Positions 8,584-18,689 are shown, numbered from the stretch's first letter. The stretch: 64,000 bases of DNA from Rhodospirillales bacterium (GCA_028281785.1 JANQJG010000152.1:1-64000); one strand, 5' to 3'. Program-made: numbers and translations. Notes: generated by a model from the letters alone, not told the origin.

Positions 8584-9021
8584 CTAGGCTTCTTCCATCA
8601 CCGAATTGGCGAAATCCGCATGGTCCGGATTGTAGGCCTGCGAGAAGCTGGGGCTGGTAATCACGAAGTCCGCTGTCGCCCGGTTGCAAGCCATCACGAT
8701 ATTGTAGACGGTAGACAGCCTGACGAGCGCCTTGACGTCGACGTCGTGCGGCATCGCGGTCAGCGGGTCGCTGAAGAACACAAGCATGTCGAGCTCACCG
8801 CTGGCGATCATCGCGCCAAGCTGCTGATCACCACTCAGCGGGCCGCTCCTCAAACGGGTAATGCGGAGCAAGGGGCAGCTTTCCCCGATCAGCTTGCCCG
8901 TCGTGCCCGTGGCCCACAGGTCGTGCTGGGCGAGCACGGGTTCGTTGTATTTAGCCCATTCCAGGATATCCTTCTTTTTCCCGTCATGGGCGACGAGGGC
9001 GATTCGCTTGCGTTTGTCCAT
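8584..9021 (-). CDS. mgsA: Methylglyoxal synthase
   Basis: The enzyme converts dihydroxyacetone phosphate to methylglyoxal and phosphate. Visible motifs are IALVAHDGKK at the N-terminus, LWATGTTGKLI (phosphate loop), LRSGPLSGDQQLGA, the catalytic aspartates in FFSDPLTAMPHDVDVKAL, and the conserved CNRATADF near the end. The length of 145 residues from the ATG at 9021 fits the family (about 150). An upstream in-frame ATG at 9087 would add 22 unrelated residues and neither start has a strong SD, so the start is tentative. It is divergent from gloB, whose product works on the detoxification side of the same pathway. Confidence 0.93.
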   Translation of the reverse strand: MDKRKRIALVAHDGKKKDILEWAKYNEPVLAQHDLWATGTTGKLIGESCPLLRITRLRSGPLSGDQQLGAMIASGELDMLVFFSDPLTAMPHDVDVKALVRLSTVYNIVMACNRATADFVITSPSFSQAYNPDHADFANSVMEEA

Positions 9022-9220
9022 GGATCCATTCGCCTTCTTGTCATGGCTCGCTCCTTGAGCCGTTTTCCAAGGAATTCGCCGCTGCATATGGGAGAGCCAG
9101 ATCCGAATGTCATCGCGGTCGCCCAACTTAATTATCGGCCATTGTTCGCCGGGGCGTCCGACGCCCCTCCCGAAACTCGACCCGAAGGGACTCGGTCAGA
9201 ACGGTTCTATTCGGTCGGAT

Positions 9221-9230
9221 AATGCTCTAG
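9221..9230 (-). repeat. CTAGAGCATT element upstream of gloB
   Basis: AATGCTCTAG on the plus strand, the exact complement of the dispersed 10-mer, lies 53 bp before the gloB start in the mgsA-gloB divergent gap. Confidence 0.5.
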
Positions 9231-9283
9231 CATCGGCGCGGGCCAGGACGTATCCATCAACAAACAAGGAGGGAAGCGAAGAG

Positions 9284-10054
9284 ATGGCCAGCCTCGATGT
9301 CCGGGTTCTGCCCGTCCTATCGGACAATTACGTCTATCTCGCGCGCGATCCCGAAACCGGCGAATGCGCCGTTATCGATCCGGCAGTCGCGGGACCCGTG
9401 CTCCAAGCGGTCGACGACCTCGGCTGGAGGCTGACCCAGATCCTGTGCACCCATCACCACATGGACCATATCGGGGGCAATCTGGAGGTCAAACAGGCGA
9501 CGGGCTGCCGGGTTGTTGGGGCGCGAAGCGATAGCGGACGCATCCCCGGCGTCGACGAGATGGTCGACGAGGGCGACACGGTCGCCATCGGCAACCGCGA
9601 GGCGAAGGTGTTCGAGACGCCCGGCCATACCTCGGGCCACATCGCCTTCTGGTTCGCGGACTCCAATGCCCTGTTCTGCGGCGACACGCTGTTCTCGCTC
9701 GGATGCGGCCGGCTGTTCGAAGGGACGCCGGAGCAGATGTGGACGAGCCTTAGGAAGCTGCGCGAGCTCCCGGACGACACAAAGGTCTATTGCGGACACG
9801 AATACACCAACTCCAACGCGGATTTCGCGCTGTCCGTTGACTCCGGTAACGCCGCTCTCAAGCGGCGCGCCGACGAGGTCGTCTCCCTGCGCGAAGCCGG
9901 CCGGCCGACGATCCCGGCAACGCTCGGCGAGGAAAAAGCAACCAACCCGTTCCTACGCGCCGACGATGCCGGCCTCGGCGACGCAATGGGGCTCGACGGG
10001 CAGGATCCCGTCGCCGTATTTGCCGAGATCCGGCGCCGCAAGGACAACTTCTAG
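9284..10054 (+). CDS. gloB: Hydroxyacylglutathione hydrolase (glyoxalase II)
   Basis: This 256-residue metallo-beta-lactamase-fold enzyme hydrolyses S-D-lactoylglutathione to lactate and glutathione. The binuclear metal motif THHHMDHIGG is near residue 54, followed by the conserved GHTSGHIAFW, FCGDTLFSLGCGRLFEG and YCGHEYTNSN blocks that distinguish glyoxalase II from other hydrolases. The start is the ATG at 9284 behind AAGGAGGG (9267-9274); the open frame extends upstream but without family similarity. It is followed after 32 bp by a glutathione S-transferase gene, consistent with a glutathione-linked detoxification unit. Confidence 0.96.
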   Translation: MASLDVRVLPVLSDNYVYLARDPETGECAVIDPAVAGPVLQAVDDLGWRLTQILCTHHHMDHIGGNLEVKQATGCRVVGARSDSGRIPGVDEMVDEGDTVAIGNREAKVFETPGHTSGHIAFWFADSNALFCGDTLFSLGCGRLFEGTPEQMWTSLRKLRELPDDTKVYCGHEYTNSNADFALSVDSGNAALKRRADEVVSLREAGRPTIPATLGEEKATNPFLRADDAGLGDAMGLDGQDPVAVFAEIRRRKDNF

Positions 10055-10086
10055 GCCGCGAGGCCAGCACGAGGAGAGAAAACGTC

Positions 10087-10701
10087 ATGCAGCTTCGCTA
10101 CCTCAAGACATCCCCGTATGTACGGAAGGTCATGGTCTGCGCATATGAACTCGGTCTCGACGATCGCATCGAGACCATCGACACGCGGCCCCAGGAAGAC
10201 GAAGAGAGCCTGTGCGAGCACAACCCCCTCTCCAAGGTCCCGGCGCTGATTACCGACGACGGCGATCTTCTTTACGACTCGCCGGTCGTCTGTGAATATC
10301 TCGACGCCCTGGGCGGCAACCGCCTGTTCCCGCCGCCCGGCCCGGTGCGGTGGACGGCCCTGCGCCGCCACGCCCTTGCCGATGGAATCCTCGACGCCGC
10401 CGTAGCCCGCCGCTATGAAAGCCAGCGGCCGGAAGAGATTCAGCACGAACCGTGGGTGGCCCGCCAAAAGCGCAAGATCGAGCGGGCGCTGGATCAGTTC
10501 GAAGGCGAGGCCCAGGCCGATACTTTGGCCCACGGCAACTCGTCCGTTACCATCGGCGAGGTCGCGATCGGCTGCGCTCTGGGCTATCTCGACTTGCGCT
10601 TCGAAGCGGACGACTGGCGACGCAACCGGCCGGCCCTTGCCTCCTGGTATGAAGACTTCGCCGGGCGCCCCTCGATGCGCAAGACAGCACCGTCGGATTA
10701 G
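10087..10701 (+). CDS. Glutathione S-transferase family protein
   Basis: This 204-residue GST-fold protein has an N-terminal thioredoxin-like domain (KTSPYVRKVMVCAYELGL, cis-Pro region LSKVPALITDDG, and the DSPVVCEYLDAL glutathione-binding Ser motif) and an all-helical C-terminal domain from about residue 85. The TSPYVRKV start resembles small bacterial GST-like proteins that use a Ser/Thr rather than a Cys pair near the N-terminus. It lies directly downstream of gloB and is probably cotranscribed. The conjugation substrate cannot be predicted. Confidence 0.9.
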   Translation: MQLRYLKTSPYVRKVMVCAYELGLDDRIETIDTRPQEDEESLCEHNPLSKVPALITDDGDLLYDSPVVCEYLDALGGNRLFPPPGPVRWTALRRHALADGILDAAVARRYESQRPEEIQHEPWVARQKRKIERALDQFEGEAQADTLAHGNSSVTIGEVAIGCALGYLDLRFEADDWRRNRPALASWYEDFAGRPSMRKTAPSD

Positions 10702-10729
10702 TGCCTTTTCCGTTGAGGTTGGCCGGGCC

Positions 10730-11578
10730 CTATCCAAGCTCGAACGTCGTGATGCCGTAGATACGCTCCAGCGGCAGGTCCGGCGCGTTGCCGCGATACA
10801 TGCGTGCGGTCTCGAAAACCGGTGCCAATCCATATCGCTCGGCCAATCCCATAGCTGCGGCGTTGGGCTCCGGCGGGTCGAGATAGACGGTCTGCCCGGC
10901 CTTGGCGCTCGACAACGCCCGAAACAGAAGATCCGCCCCGGCCTCGCTGTCGGAAAACAGCGGCCCGATCTTGCAGCCCTCGCGGCAGTCCCGGATGACT
11001 CCATATCCCGCCACGCGCCCGTCCTCGATCAAGGCGATGCCCGAGCGATCCCGCCCAGGCGTGAGCCAGTGATCGAGGAACCGCCGGCGCGGGGCCGGAA
11101 AAAACGGCGCGTCGTAGTCGGCGATGGCGGTGGCAAGACCAGGCGCGATCGGGTGAAGCCTTGGATCGGTCGGCGGATCGCAGGTCACGACGCCGCCGAA
11201 ACGAACGTTCCGATGTGCCAGGACGAAGCCCGATTTACGGTAGTTATCCTGCTGATCGACGACGCCGTCGAGACCGACCGTTCGGCCATCCAGCCGCGTT
11301 AAACCGGCCTGCCAGACCGCCCACCCGAAGCCCTTGCCGCGATGCTCGGGGCGGCAAATGTAGAACCCGAGGAAGCCGAAATCCTGGCCGTACCGGACGA
11401 CGGAAACGCTGGCGATCGGCTGATCGCCCCGCCAAGCCATGAGGAAGCCCTCGGGGTCGGCCGCGTGAAAGGGATCGCCGTCCGAGATCCCCGGATTCCA
11501 GCCCTCATCGGCGGCCCAGCCAATGGCGATATCGAGCTCGGGCCGCGTCATCTTACGAATGTCAATCGGAGTGTTCAT
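10730..11578 (-). CDS. Two-domain GNAT-family N-acetyltransferase
   Basis: The start was set at the ATG at 11578 behind GAGAGG, giving 282 residues. The N-terminal half is a GNAT domain with the acetyl-CoA-binding ICRPEHRGKGFGWAVW pattern (RGxGxG type) near residues 75-90. The C-terminal half (AGYGVIRDCREGCKIGPLF onward) matches the second GNAT-like domain found in YitH-type proteins. The substrate is unknown; small amines or amino acids are possible. It is convergent with the GST gene. Confidence 0.85.
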   Translation of the reverse strand: MNTPIDIRKMTRPELDIAIGWAADEGWNPGISDGDPFHAADPEGFLMAWRGDQPIASVSVVRYGQDFGFLGFYICRPEHRGKGFGWAVWQAGLTRLDGRTVGLDGVVDQQDNYRKSGFVLAHRNVRFGGVVTCDPPTDPRLHPIAPGLATAIADYDAPFFPAPRRRFLDHWLTPGRDRSGIALIEDGRVAGYGVIRDCREGCKIGPLFSDSEAGADLLFRALSSAKAGQTVYLDPPEPNAAAMGLAERYGLAPVFETARMYRGNAPDLPLERIYGITTFELG

Positions 11579-11799
11579 CGACCATCCTCTCGTCGGTACG
11601 GGCTGTCCGTCGGGTCCCACCTATCCTGCATCCTTCCGTTCGCCGGACAAGGTCGCACCACCAATCCCCGGGGGAAACACCACCGGAGCCTTGTTTTCCC
11701 CGTATGGCGCGATGGAGCAATTGATTCGCATTCTCGTCACACTTACAAGAATAGTCACCGCCGCGTGGGCCGAGACAGCACAAAGGGGACGGGGTTGCC

Positions 11800-12915
<1,116 letters not shown>

Positions 12916-12916
12916 G

Positions 12917-14458
12917 CTACCGCAGGGTTCCCTCGACAACGAGGTCGACAGAGGTTCCGGCCTGGATCTGGGTACCGGCCCTGGGACTCTGGCTGGTCAC
13001 GGTGCCTACCTTTGCCCGGCCGGTAACCCGCTCGGTCACCTGGCCCAGTCGGTATCCCGCCCTGGCGACCGCCTCGCGGGCCTGTGCCAGGCTCTGCCCT
13101 GTCAGGTTGGGAACACGGGGGAGCGCGATCGGCACCGCCGGGAATGTTGGCAGCCCCAGGCCGGACGGCGCAGCCGGTTGAGGCTGCGCCGGCGATCGGG
13201 GTTGAACCTGCACCGGCGCCGGCGTTCTGGCGATCACCAGGTCAACCGGCGCGCCCGGCCTCATGGCGGTTCCCGTAACCGGATTCTGGCCGATGACTGT
13301 TCCCGCCTTGGCACGCCGGGTTCGTTCCTCGACGACTTCGCCCAGTCTTAGGCCGAACCGCCGGAGTCGGTCCTCGGCCTCCTTGAGTGCGAGACCGATA
13401 AGCGCCGGTGCCCTCCGCAACTCTGTCGGGGTCGGCGCCACCGCGACCACCAGATCGACCGTGGCCTCGGGCCTTACGCTGCTGCCGGCCGGCGGGTTCT
13501 GGCCGATCACCGTGCCCGGCCGAAACCGCGCGGTCTGCTCCTCGCGCAAGACGCCGGGGCGCAGTCCGACTTTCGCCAGCGTCGCCAATGCAGAGTCGAC
13601 ATCGAGGCCGCGCAGCCTTGGGACCCCGATCGATACCGCGGCTGGCGTCCGCGCCACCGTGAGATCGACACTGAGGCCACGATCCACCGGCGTGCCGGCC
13701 AAGGGTTTTTGCGCGATGACGGTGCCGGCGCGGGCATCACGCGTCGGTCTCTGGCTCACCCGGCCGAGACTGAGCCCTCGGCGCGCCAAGGTCGCTTCCG
13801 CGGCCTTGATATCCAACCCCTCGAGAGCAGGCACGGTGAGCGCGGCCAGCCGGCGCTGTTCGATCCATTCAAGGATACGCCGGGACTCGGCCGGAGAGAT
13901 GCGGGTTGGGCCGAGAATGCGGCCTCGCGAAGTTACGGTAACCTGCTCGCGCGGCCTTACGGTTTGCCGGATCGGCCTCACGATCTCCGCCCGCCCGTCG
14001 AGCAGCGTCACCACGGTCTCCTGTGGCCGGGCCTCGATATAGTAGGTCGAGAAGATCAGGGTATCCATGAAGGCGGTCAGCGCCTGGATCGAGCAACGAC
14101 CACTCTCGCCGGCGACCGTCCCGAAAGACAGGAAGAACTCGATAATACATTGACCGGGCCCGGTCTCCCTCTGCTCGAGCTCGGGGTCCGTGTTCTCGCC
14201 GAACAACACATAGCCCCCCGAGTCGAAGGTGACCTGGGCGTGGCTGGCTGCACCGGTGGAGACGAAGTCCCGGTTGCGGATCCGCTGGCCGTCCACGGCC
14301 GGCCGCTGATTGACGAATACGTTTGCGCCCGCGGTGTGCAGGGTTCCGATCCCATCCGGCGGCGGCTGTACTGGTAACGGCGCGCAGGCCGTGATGGCCC
14401 CATAAACGAGGAGAGGCCCCGCGACATGGCGGCAAATGGCGCCGATGGATCGTCTCAT
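12917..14458 (-). CDS. FecR-domain lipoprotein with four PASTA repeats
   Basis: The N-terminus is a lipoprotein signal with lipobox I-T-A-C (Cys25). Residues about 45-190 form a FecR-like domain (QRIRNRDFVSTGAASHAQVT, later ETVVTLLDGRAEIV), followed by four PASTA repeats at about 205-272, 275-343, 346-413 and 447-513. Each repeat has the core GTVIxQxPxAGTxVxxGxxVDLxV, and a Pro/Gln-rich linker precedes the last. PASTA repeats bind muropeptides or beta-lactams in Gram-positive kinases and PBPs; FecR-like domains often bind surfaces or signals. The combination on a Gram-negative lipoprotein is unusual. Its ATG overlaps the stop of the upstream membrane protein gene (ATGA), so the two are coupled. 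Function unknown. Confidence 0.85.
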   Translation of the reverse strand: MRRSIGAICRHVAGPLLVYGAITACAPLPVQPPPDGIGTLHTAGANVFVNQRPAVDGQRIRNRDFVSTGAASHAQVTFDSGGYVLFGENTDPELEQRETGPGQCIIEFFLSFGTVAGESGRCSIQALTAFMDTLIFSTYYIEARPQETVVTLLDGRAEIVRPIRQTVRPREQVTVTSRGRILGPTRISPAESRRILEWIEQRRLAALTVPALEGLDIKAAEATLARRGLSLGRVSQRPTRDARAGTVIAQKPLAGTPVDRGLSVDLTVARTPAAVSIGVPRLRGLDVDSALATLAKVGLRPGVLREEQTARFRPGTVIGQNPPAGSSVRPEATVDLVVAVAPTPTELRRAPALIGLALKEAEDRLRRFGLRLGEVVEERTRRAKAGTVIGQNPVTGTAMRPGAPVDLVIARTPAPVQVQPRSPAQPQPAAPSGLGLPTFPAVPIALPRVPNLTGQSLAQAREAVARAGYRLGQVTERVTGRAKVGTVTSQSPRAGTQIQAGTSVDLVVEGTLR

Positions 14459-15462
14459 GGCTCGCCCGCCGCGGTCAGGGACCGGATCTCCGTGACATTG
14501 GCCCGTTTACCGACGCGCGCGCTGCGGACCGCGCCGACCGGAACCCAGAGAACCGATCGCTCGAGGGCGTCCCACAACAGAAACGCTTCGTCGGTTTTGT
14601 TGAGGAGAAAGAAGGTGTCCGGTGCCGCCCCGCGCGGGTTTTCGACGCCGAGGATTTCGATCCGCGAAAACTCGTTGGGCACCCTCACGACACCATAGGT
14701 CAACGGCGCCAGAACTCCATAGACGACGAACACCAGGACGAAAGGAGCCCGCATCAAATGGCGCAGCCGGAACGCCGCCGACCAGCGCCAAGACCCATAG
14801 AGCAGGAGCGCTCCGATCAAAAAACCGCGCACGGCTTGAACGAAGTAGCCGGACAACCGTGCGCTATCCCCATTTGCAAAGAGGTCCAGAAGGGCCGAGT
14901 CGGCGCCGACCGGTCCATGCAGCAGATTGCGGACCCTCAGCACGTCGACGAGGGCCGGGGATTGCCCCCAGTGCCACCAGGCCCAACCATCCCATCGCAG
15001 CAGGCCGATGAGCAGAAGCAAGAGACAGGCGAAACCGAAGCCGTGAAGGAGATGGGGGTGGGCCGCGACCCGGCGCCAAAGCCGCGCCATCCGGCCGTCC
15101 TCTCCCGGCGTGGCCAAGCGTCGCGCGATCCGCGACCTGATGAACAGGGCCAACCCCGCCAATGGCAGCAGCACAACGGAAATCACAACCACGTAAAGGG
15201 CGAGATAGAGGGCGAAGGTGGCCCCCCGGATCAGATAGAAGGGCGGATCGAATGTGAAGAGGTAGAGATCGAGGCCGAGCAGGTTGAGGTTGACCTGCGT
15301 GATCACATACCCAAAGGCATACAAGCAGGCCATCACCCCGGCCAACGAGCCCGCCAGCCAGCCTATGAACATGCCGACATTTTTGAGTATCGTCATCGCC
15401 TCGGCCGCCCCCCAGCCGATCGATTCACGCCGAAGCGGCGTGCGCCCATGCGATCCGTTCAT
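14455..15462 (-). CDS. Multi-pass membrane protein of unknown function
   Basis: A 335-residue protein with about five hydrophobic helices: IGWLAGSLAGVMACLYAFGY, YLALYVVVISVVLLPLAGLA, GFGFACLLLLLIGLL, a helix near FLIGALLLYGSW, and a last one near FVLVFVVYGVL. A soluble C-terminal region of about 70 residues (FFLLNKTDEAFLLWDALERS, then a basic segment) follows. No family is recognised. The start may be the ATG at 15462 or an internal ATG 22 codons later (MTILKNVG). It overlaps the FecR-PASTA lipoprotein gene by 4 bp and probably forms a two-gene unit with it. Confidence 0.65.
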   Translation of the reverse strand: MNGSHGRTPLRRESIGWGAAEAMTILKNVGMFIGWLAGSLAGVMACLYAFGYVITQVNLNLLGLDLYLFTFDPPFYLIRGATFALYLALYVVVISVVLLPLAGLALFIRSRIARRLATPGEDGRMARLWRRVAAHPHLLHGFGFACLLLLLIGLLRWDGWAWWHWGQSPALVDVLRVRNLLHGPVGADSALLDLFANGDSARLSGYFVQAVRGFLIGALLLYGSWRWSAAFRLRHLMRAPFVLVFVVYGVLAPLTYGVVRVPNEFSRIEILGVENPRGAAPDTFFLLNKTDEAFLLWDALERSVLWVPVGAVRSARVGKRANVTEIRSLTAAGEP

Positions 15463-15614
15463 CTGGCGCCAACAACGACCGGACTCCTAGTATCTTGGGA
15501 CCCCGGCAGCGAATAAAAAGGGGTAATACCGTGGAAACCTGTTGTGGTTTGTCTCGGCGTGTTTGAGCGTCAGCGGGAAAGGTTCACTCGCAAGCGGAGG
15601 GCTCGCCCCACCAG

Positions 15615-16484
15615 TCAAGCCTCGCCACGAAGCCAGAAGGCAAGGCCGGCTAATAGCAATCCACATGCCAGGACGAAAAGTGTATGAGGTCCCAGATCGG
15701 CCCATCCCTGGTGATCGTACCAAGTGGGTCGGTCGATCAACCCGCCGCCGAGGGCAATATCGTCCCCCTCGCAGCCGCCCTGGGCATTTTGGGCAACGAG
15801 TTGCCGGATATTGGCCTTTTGCATCGCAAGCAGCCGGGGAAACGACCGGTTGTCGGCGATGGGATTCAACATGATCAGACTGACAGGCAATCCGTCGACC
15901 AACGTTACCGCGGAAATTCCAGCCAGGGATATTCGTCTCGTGTTTCCCATGCCGACGAAGCCCGCGTAGGCCGCCTTGTCGTCATGGTCGAGCACGCCAG
16001 TCCACATGATCTCGCCCACGCCGAGCGCTTCCAGCTCCCGCCTGACGTCGGCGCGTATCGCCCGCGTGGTCTCTTCCCTGGCGTCTCGGTTGATCACCCG
16101 AACCATGAAATCGACGAATCGTTCGCGATCGCATTCGCCCGACGCTGTTTTCGAGGCGTCTTCGCTCGAGACGAGGAGCAAACCGAAATCGGAGAAGCCG
16201 CCGATCTCGCCCTTCTGCCAGCGCGAAAACTCGCGACATGCAGCGAAAATCGCCAGCGGCTGAGCGCCGGAGTCGGGCTGGTGTGATTGGCGGCCTTCGA
16301 CCGCAACACCGTGGTCCAGAGGGCAATATCCGGACGGCAATGCGAAACGTAGGATCTTTCCCCCAAAGTCATAAGCAACCGTTTCGCCGGCCTTCATGCC
16401 CGCGATCGCCGGGGTTCCCACGAAAATCAGCGCCGAGACGCTGCCCGTCATGAGAAGAAATGACAAGCGCGATCGAGATTCCAT
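15615..16484 (-). CDS. Exported hypothetical protein with C-terminal membrane helix
   Basis: A 289-residue product with an N-terminal signal peptide (SFLLMTGSVSALIFVGTPAIAG, cleavage near AIA|G) and a C-terminal hydrophobic helix (TLFVLACGLLLAGLAFWL) followed by RGEA. This looks like a periplasmic domain with a tail anchor. The soluble part includes FALPSGYCPLDHG and scattered Cys residues. It resembles hypothetical exported proteins of alphaproteobacteria, but no named family is recognised. It lies 150 bp downstream of nothing else on its strand and is probably monocistronic. Confidence 0.6.
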   Translation of the reverse strand: MESRSRLSFLLMTGSVSALIFVGTPAIAGMKAGETVAYDFGGKILRFALPSGYCPLDHGVAVEGRQSHQPDSGAQPLAIFAACREFSRWQKGEIGGFSDFGLLLVSSEDASKTASGECDRERFVDFMVRVINRDAREETTRAIRADVRRELEALGVGEIMWTGVLDHDDKAAYAGFVGMGNTRRISLAGISAVTLVDGLPVSLIMLNPIADNRSFPRLLAMQKANIRQLVAQNAQGGCEGDDIALGGGLIDRPTWYDHQGWADLGPHTLFVLACGLLLAGLAFWLRGEA

Positions 16485-16704
16485 GGGCCGTCCGTTTCAC
16501 CCTGCGATCTCGCCAAAAGCGCAGGATGCTACCACTTTAGAGTATAGGCCGGTACCCGTGATCGGCCACAGCACCCGATAAGCCCGCCGCAGGCCCGTTC
16601 CGGACGCTTGGCAGCCTGAACCGCTGCCGCCCCATCAGGATGGGTCCATATGAACGAGACATGCTCTAAGATGAGCCGACCATCTGCAGTGCAAGGAGAC
16701 GTTC

Positions 16705-16926
16705 GTGGCAAAGATCGAGAGCCTTCATGGCACAACTCCCGCCGAGATCTTCGAGAGCGGTCTTGAAAACCTCTCGGATATCGAGGCCGTCGCCATTTCG
16801 GTTTTGTGGAAGGACGGCACCGTAACCGCCGGATGGTCAAATCTGGACCGGGCCCAGTTGGCTCTACTGGTCTTGGCCCTTGATGAGCGGCAGCGACACA
16901 ATCTCGAACTTGACGATGGAGGATGA
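16705..16926 (+). CDS. Small conserved-looking hypothetical protein
   Basis: The 73-residue acidic protein starts at GTG 16705, 6 nt after AAGGAG (16693-16698), which makes translation likely. It has no Cys and no membrane segment; the pattern IEAVAISVLWKDGTVTAGWS suggests a short beta-hairpin followed by a helix (RAQLALLVLALDERQR). No family is recognised. An imperfect CTAGAGCAT-type element lies just upstream (16661-16670). Confidence 0.55.
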   Translation: MAKIESLHGTTPAEIFESGLENLSDIEAVAISVLWKDGTVTAGWSNLDRAQLALLVLALDERQRHNLELDDGG

Positions 16927-17298
16927 CCGCTCGGCCCATAGCGTTGGCATGGCCTGCCATGGTAAGTCCCAACAAGGCTTGTCGAAATCATGTCGCGTCT
17001 TCCGACTGCGAGGCAATAGGCGGTCGCGAAGCTGCGCCGAAACGGCTCGATGGAGATTTCCGGGCTCAACCCCCGGCTGTGTATCGAACCTAAATCCAAC
17101 GCTATCGTTCGGGAAAAATCATGTTATAGTAGAACAGTCATCGGGCCGGAGACAGCCTCATCGGCCTCTACTCTGGAGGTTCTTCACCTCACGATCACGA
17201 CCCGAAAAGGGCGGTCTCGCCCGGTCAAAAACCAGCCTCACCGTCTATCGAAATGCGGATGGGGCGGAAACAAGTCCACGTTTGTGGAGGAAACATCA
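16927..17298. other. 372-bp gap upstream of the HTH regulator
   Basis: No supported gene is seen. The longer open frame that enters the regulator from 17050 lacks similarity and an SD, so it is treated as leader. A TATAGT-like hexamer at about 17125 could be a -10 element. Short dyads (GGCATGGCCTGCCATGG near 16945) are present, but none looks like a terminator. Confidence 0.3.
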
Positions 17299-17706
17299 GT
17301 GTCTCAAACCGCCAAGAAAACTGCGCGGATCAAGCTCTTCGAGCGAGCCGCGAGCCGTGCGACGGAAACCGACCGACATGTCGGTTCCCGTATTCGCGAA
17401 CGCCGGATCATGCTGGGGCTGAGTCAGCAACAGATGGCCGACATGATCGGCGTCACCTATCAACAGGCGCATAAATACGAGCGTGGGATCAACCGTATCT
17501 CAGCCGGTCGGCTGTACGAAATCTCTCAGGTTCTCCGCGTGCCGGTCGCCTATTTCTTCGAGGACCTGGGCGAGGACAATGACAACGGTCCCCTCGATGA
17601 ACGCCAGCGCATGTGCCTTGAGCTGGCCCGCAATTTCGCGCAGATCCCGAATCAGCGGCACCAGGATGCCTTGAGTCAGCTAGCGCGCGCGCTCGCGTCG
17701 AAGTAA
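17299..17706 (+). CDS. PraR-like XRE/HTH transcriptional regulator
   Basis: This 135-residue DNA-binding protein starts at GTG 17299, 8 nt after GTGGAGG (17284-17290). It has an HTH_XRE domain at about residues 29-87: VGSRIRERRIMLGLSQQQM, then a recognition helix in TYQQAHKYERGINRISAGRL and VPVAYFFEDL. This arrangement is diagnostic of the alphaproteobacterial PraR-like group, members of which repress attachment, biofilm or quorum-sensing functions in rhizobia. Targets here are unknown. A hairpin follows the stop. Confidence 0.88.
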   Translation: MSQTAKKTARIKLFERAASRATETDRHVGSRIRERRIMLGLSQQQMADMIGVTYQQAHKYERGINRISAGRLYEISQVLRVPVAYFFEDLGEDNDNGPLDERQRMCLELARNFAQIPNQRHQDALSQLARALASK

Positions 17707-17722
17707 GAGAAAGAAGGATATC

Positions 17723-17744
17723 TCGGGCGACACGCCCGATTCTT
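17723..17744. terminator. Possible bidirectional terminator hairpin
   Basis: TCGGGCG (17723-17729), a 3-nt loop, and CGCCCGA (17733-17739), then TTCTT, lie between the convergent HTH regulator and SUMF-lipoprotein genes. The U-tract is weak, so this is a plausible but not strong terminator. Confidence 0.5.
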
Positions 17745-17755
17745 CGAGTGGGCGT

Positions 17756-18496
17756 TCAGCGCAGATCACGGACAACTCGGAAGCCGATGCCGTAGCTTCC
17801 CGCGCGCGGATCGTTCTTGGACCGCGAAGAGCCCTCCAGGGTTCTTGACACGTAGTACCAGGATCCGCCCCTCATCACTCTCTCGTCACAGCCTTCCTCG
17901 CCCTCTTGTGTTTCCCCGTTGCCGGAGGGATCCAGCTGATTGGGCTGCCAGCAGTCGGCCGTCCATTCCCACACGTTTCCAGCCGTGTCGAATACACCCC
18001 AGGGGTTGGGTGGGAACGAACCCACGGGCGCCGAACCGCGGCCGTCCCAACTGCTCCCGCAATCACGGCAGTTGGCATATCCATGACCGAGGTCGTCACC
18101 CCACCAGAAACGCGTGGTCGTGCCGGCCCGATGCACCTGTTCCCACTCGGCCTCAGTTGGCAGCCGGTAGCCGTGTCCAGACTTCTCGGAGAGCCAGTCA
18201 AGGTAGTTCCGTACCTCGAGCCAACTGACATTGATGACCGGACGCCGGCCACGTCCCCAGCCATGGTCATCGGGCCGGCGAGCACAGCCACCCTCGTCAA
18301 CGCAGGTCTCCCAATCCCGAAAGGTCACTTCATACCGGCCAACGGAAAACGGAGGAGATCCCGGGACGACAATCATCTCCGGACACTCGGCGCAGTCACG
18401 AAAGACGGTGCCGGGCTCCGCCACATTGGCAACCGACGCGCAGGCGCCCGCCAACAGGGCGGCGGCAAAGGTCAGCGGACGTAGACCCGATTCCAA
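17756..18496 (-). CDS. SUMF1/formylglycine-generating-enzyme-fold lipoprotein, catalytic cysteines not seen
   Basis: The 246-residue protein has an N-terminal lipobox (L-A-G-A-C) and then a full FGE-sulfatase (SUMF) domain: GRYEVTFRDWETCVDEGGC, VINVSWLEVRNYLDWLS, YRLPTEAEWEQVHRAGT, WGVFDTAGNVWEWTADCW, RVMRGGSWYYVSRTL and GIGFRVVRDLR. True formylglycine-generating enzymes carry a redox-active Cys pair in the segment after RGGSW. Here that segment has Tyr/Ser, so the protein is probably a binding or non-FGE member. A TTG at 18496 is the only start giving the whole signal. Confidence 0.82.
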   Translation of the reverse strand: MESGLRPLTFAAALLAGACASVANVAEPGTVFRDCAECPEMIVVPGSPPFSVGRYEVTFRDWETCVDEGGCARRPDDHGWGRGRRPVINVSWLEVRNYLDWLSEKSGHGYRLPTEAEWEQVHRAGTTTRFWWGDDLGHGYANCRDCGSSWDGRGSAPVGSFPPNPWGVFDTAGNVWEWTADCWQPNQLDPSGNGETQEGEEGCDERVMRGGSWYYVSRTLEGSSRSKNDPRAGSYGIGFRVVRDLR

Positions 18497-18689
18497 AAAA
18501 AAGATGACAGAGCCCTCCCCGTTCAGGATGTCGACCCGTGACCGGCCATGGCCGTTCCCTGGTAAGTGTCCGGTATTCTGTCGTCAAGCATCCGTAGGTT
18601 GATCTTCGTCAAGGTCAATTGCCCGACATTGGCTTTAGGATTCTAAGGCTCAGACGCGTCGCGCACCATTGGACCGGAAGTCCTGCAAC

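Noticed and set aside
16927-17298. N-terminal extension of the HTH regulator from 17050
   Set aside because: The extension has no family similarity; GTG 17299 has a well-spaced SD and gives a normal PraR-type length.
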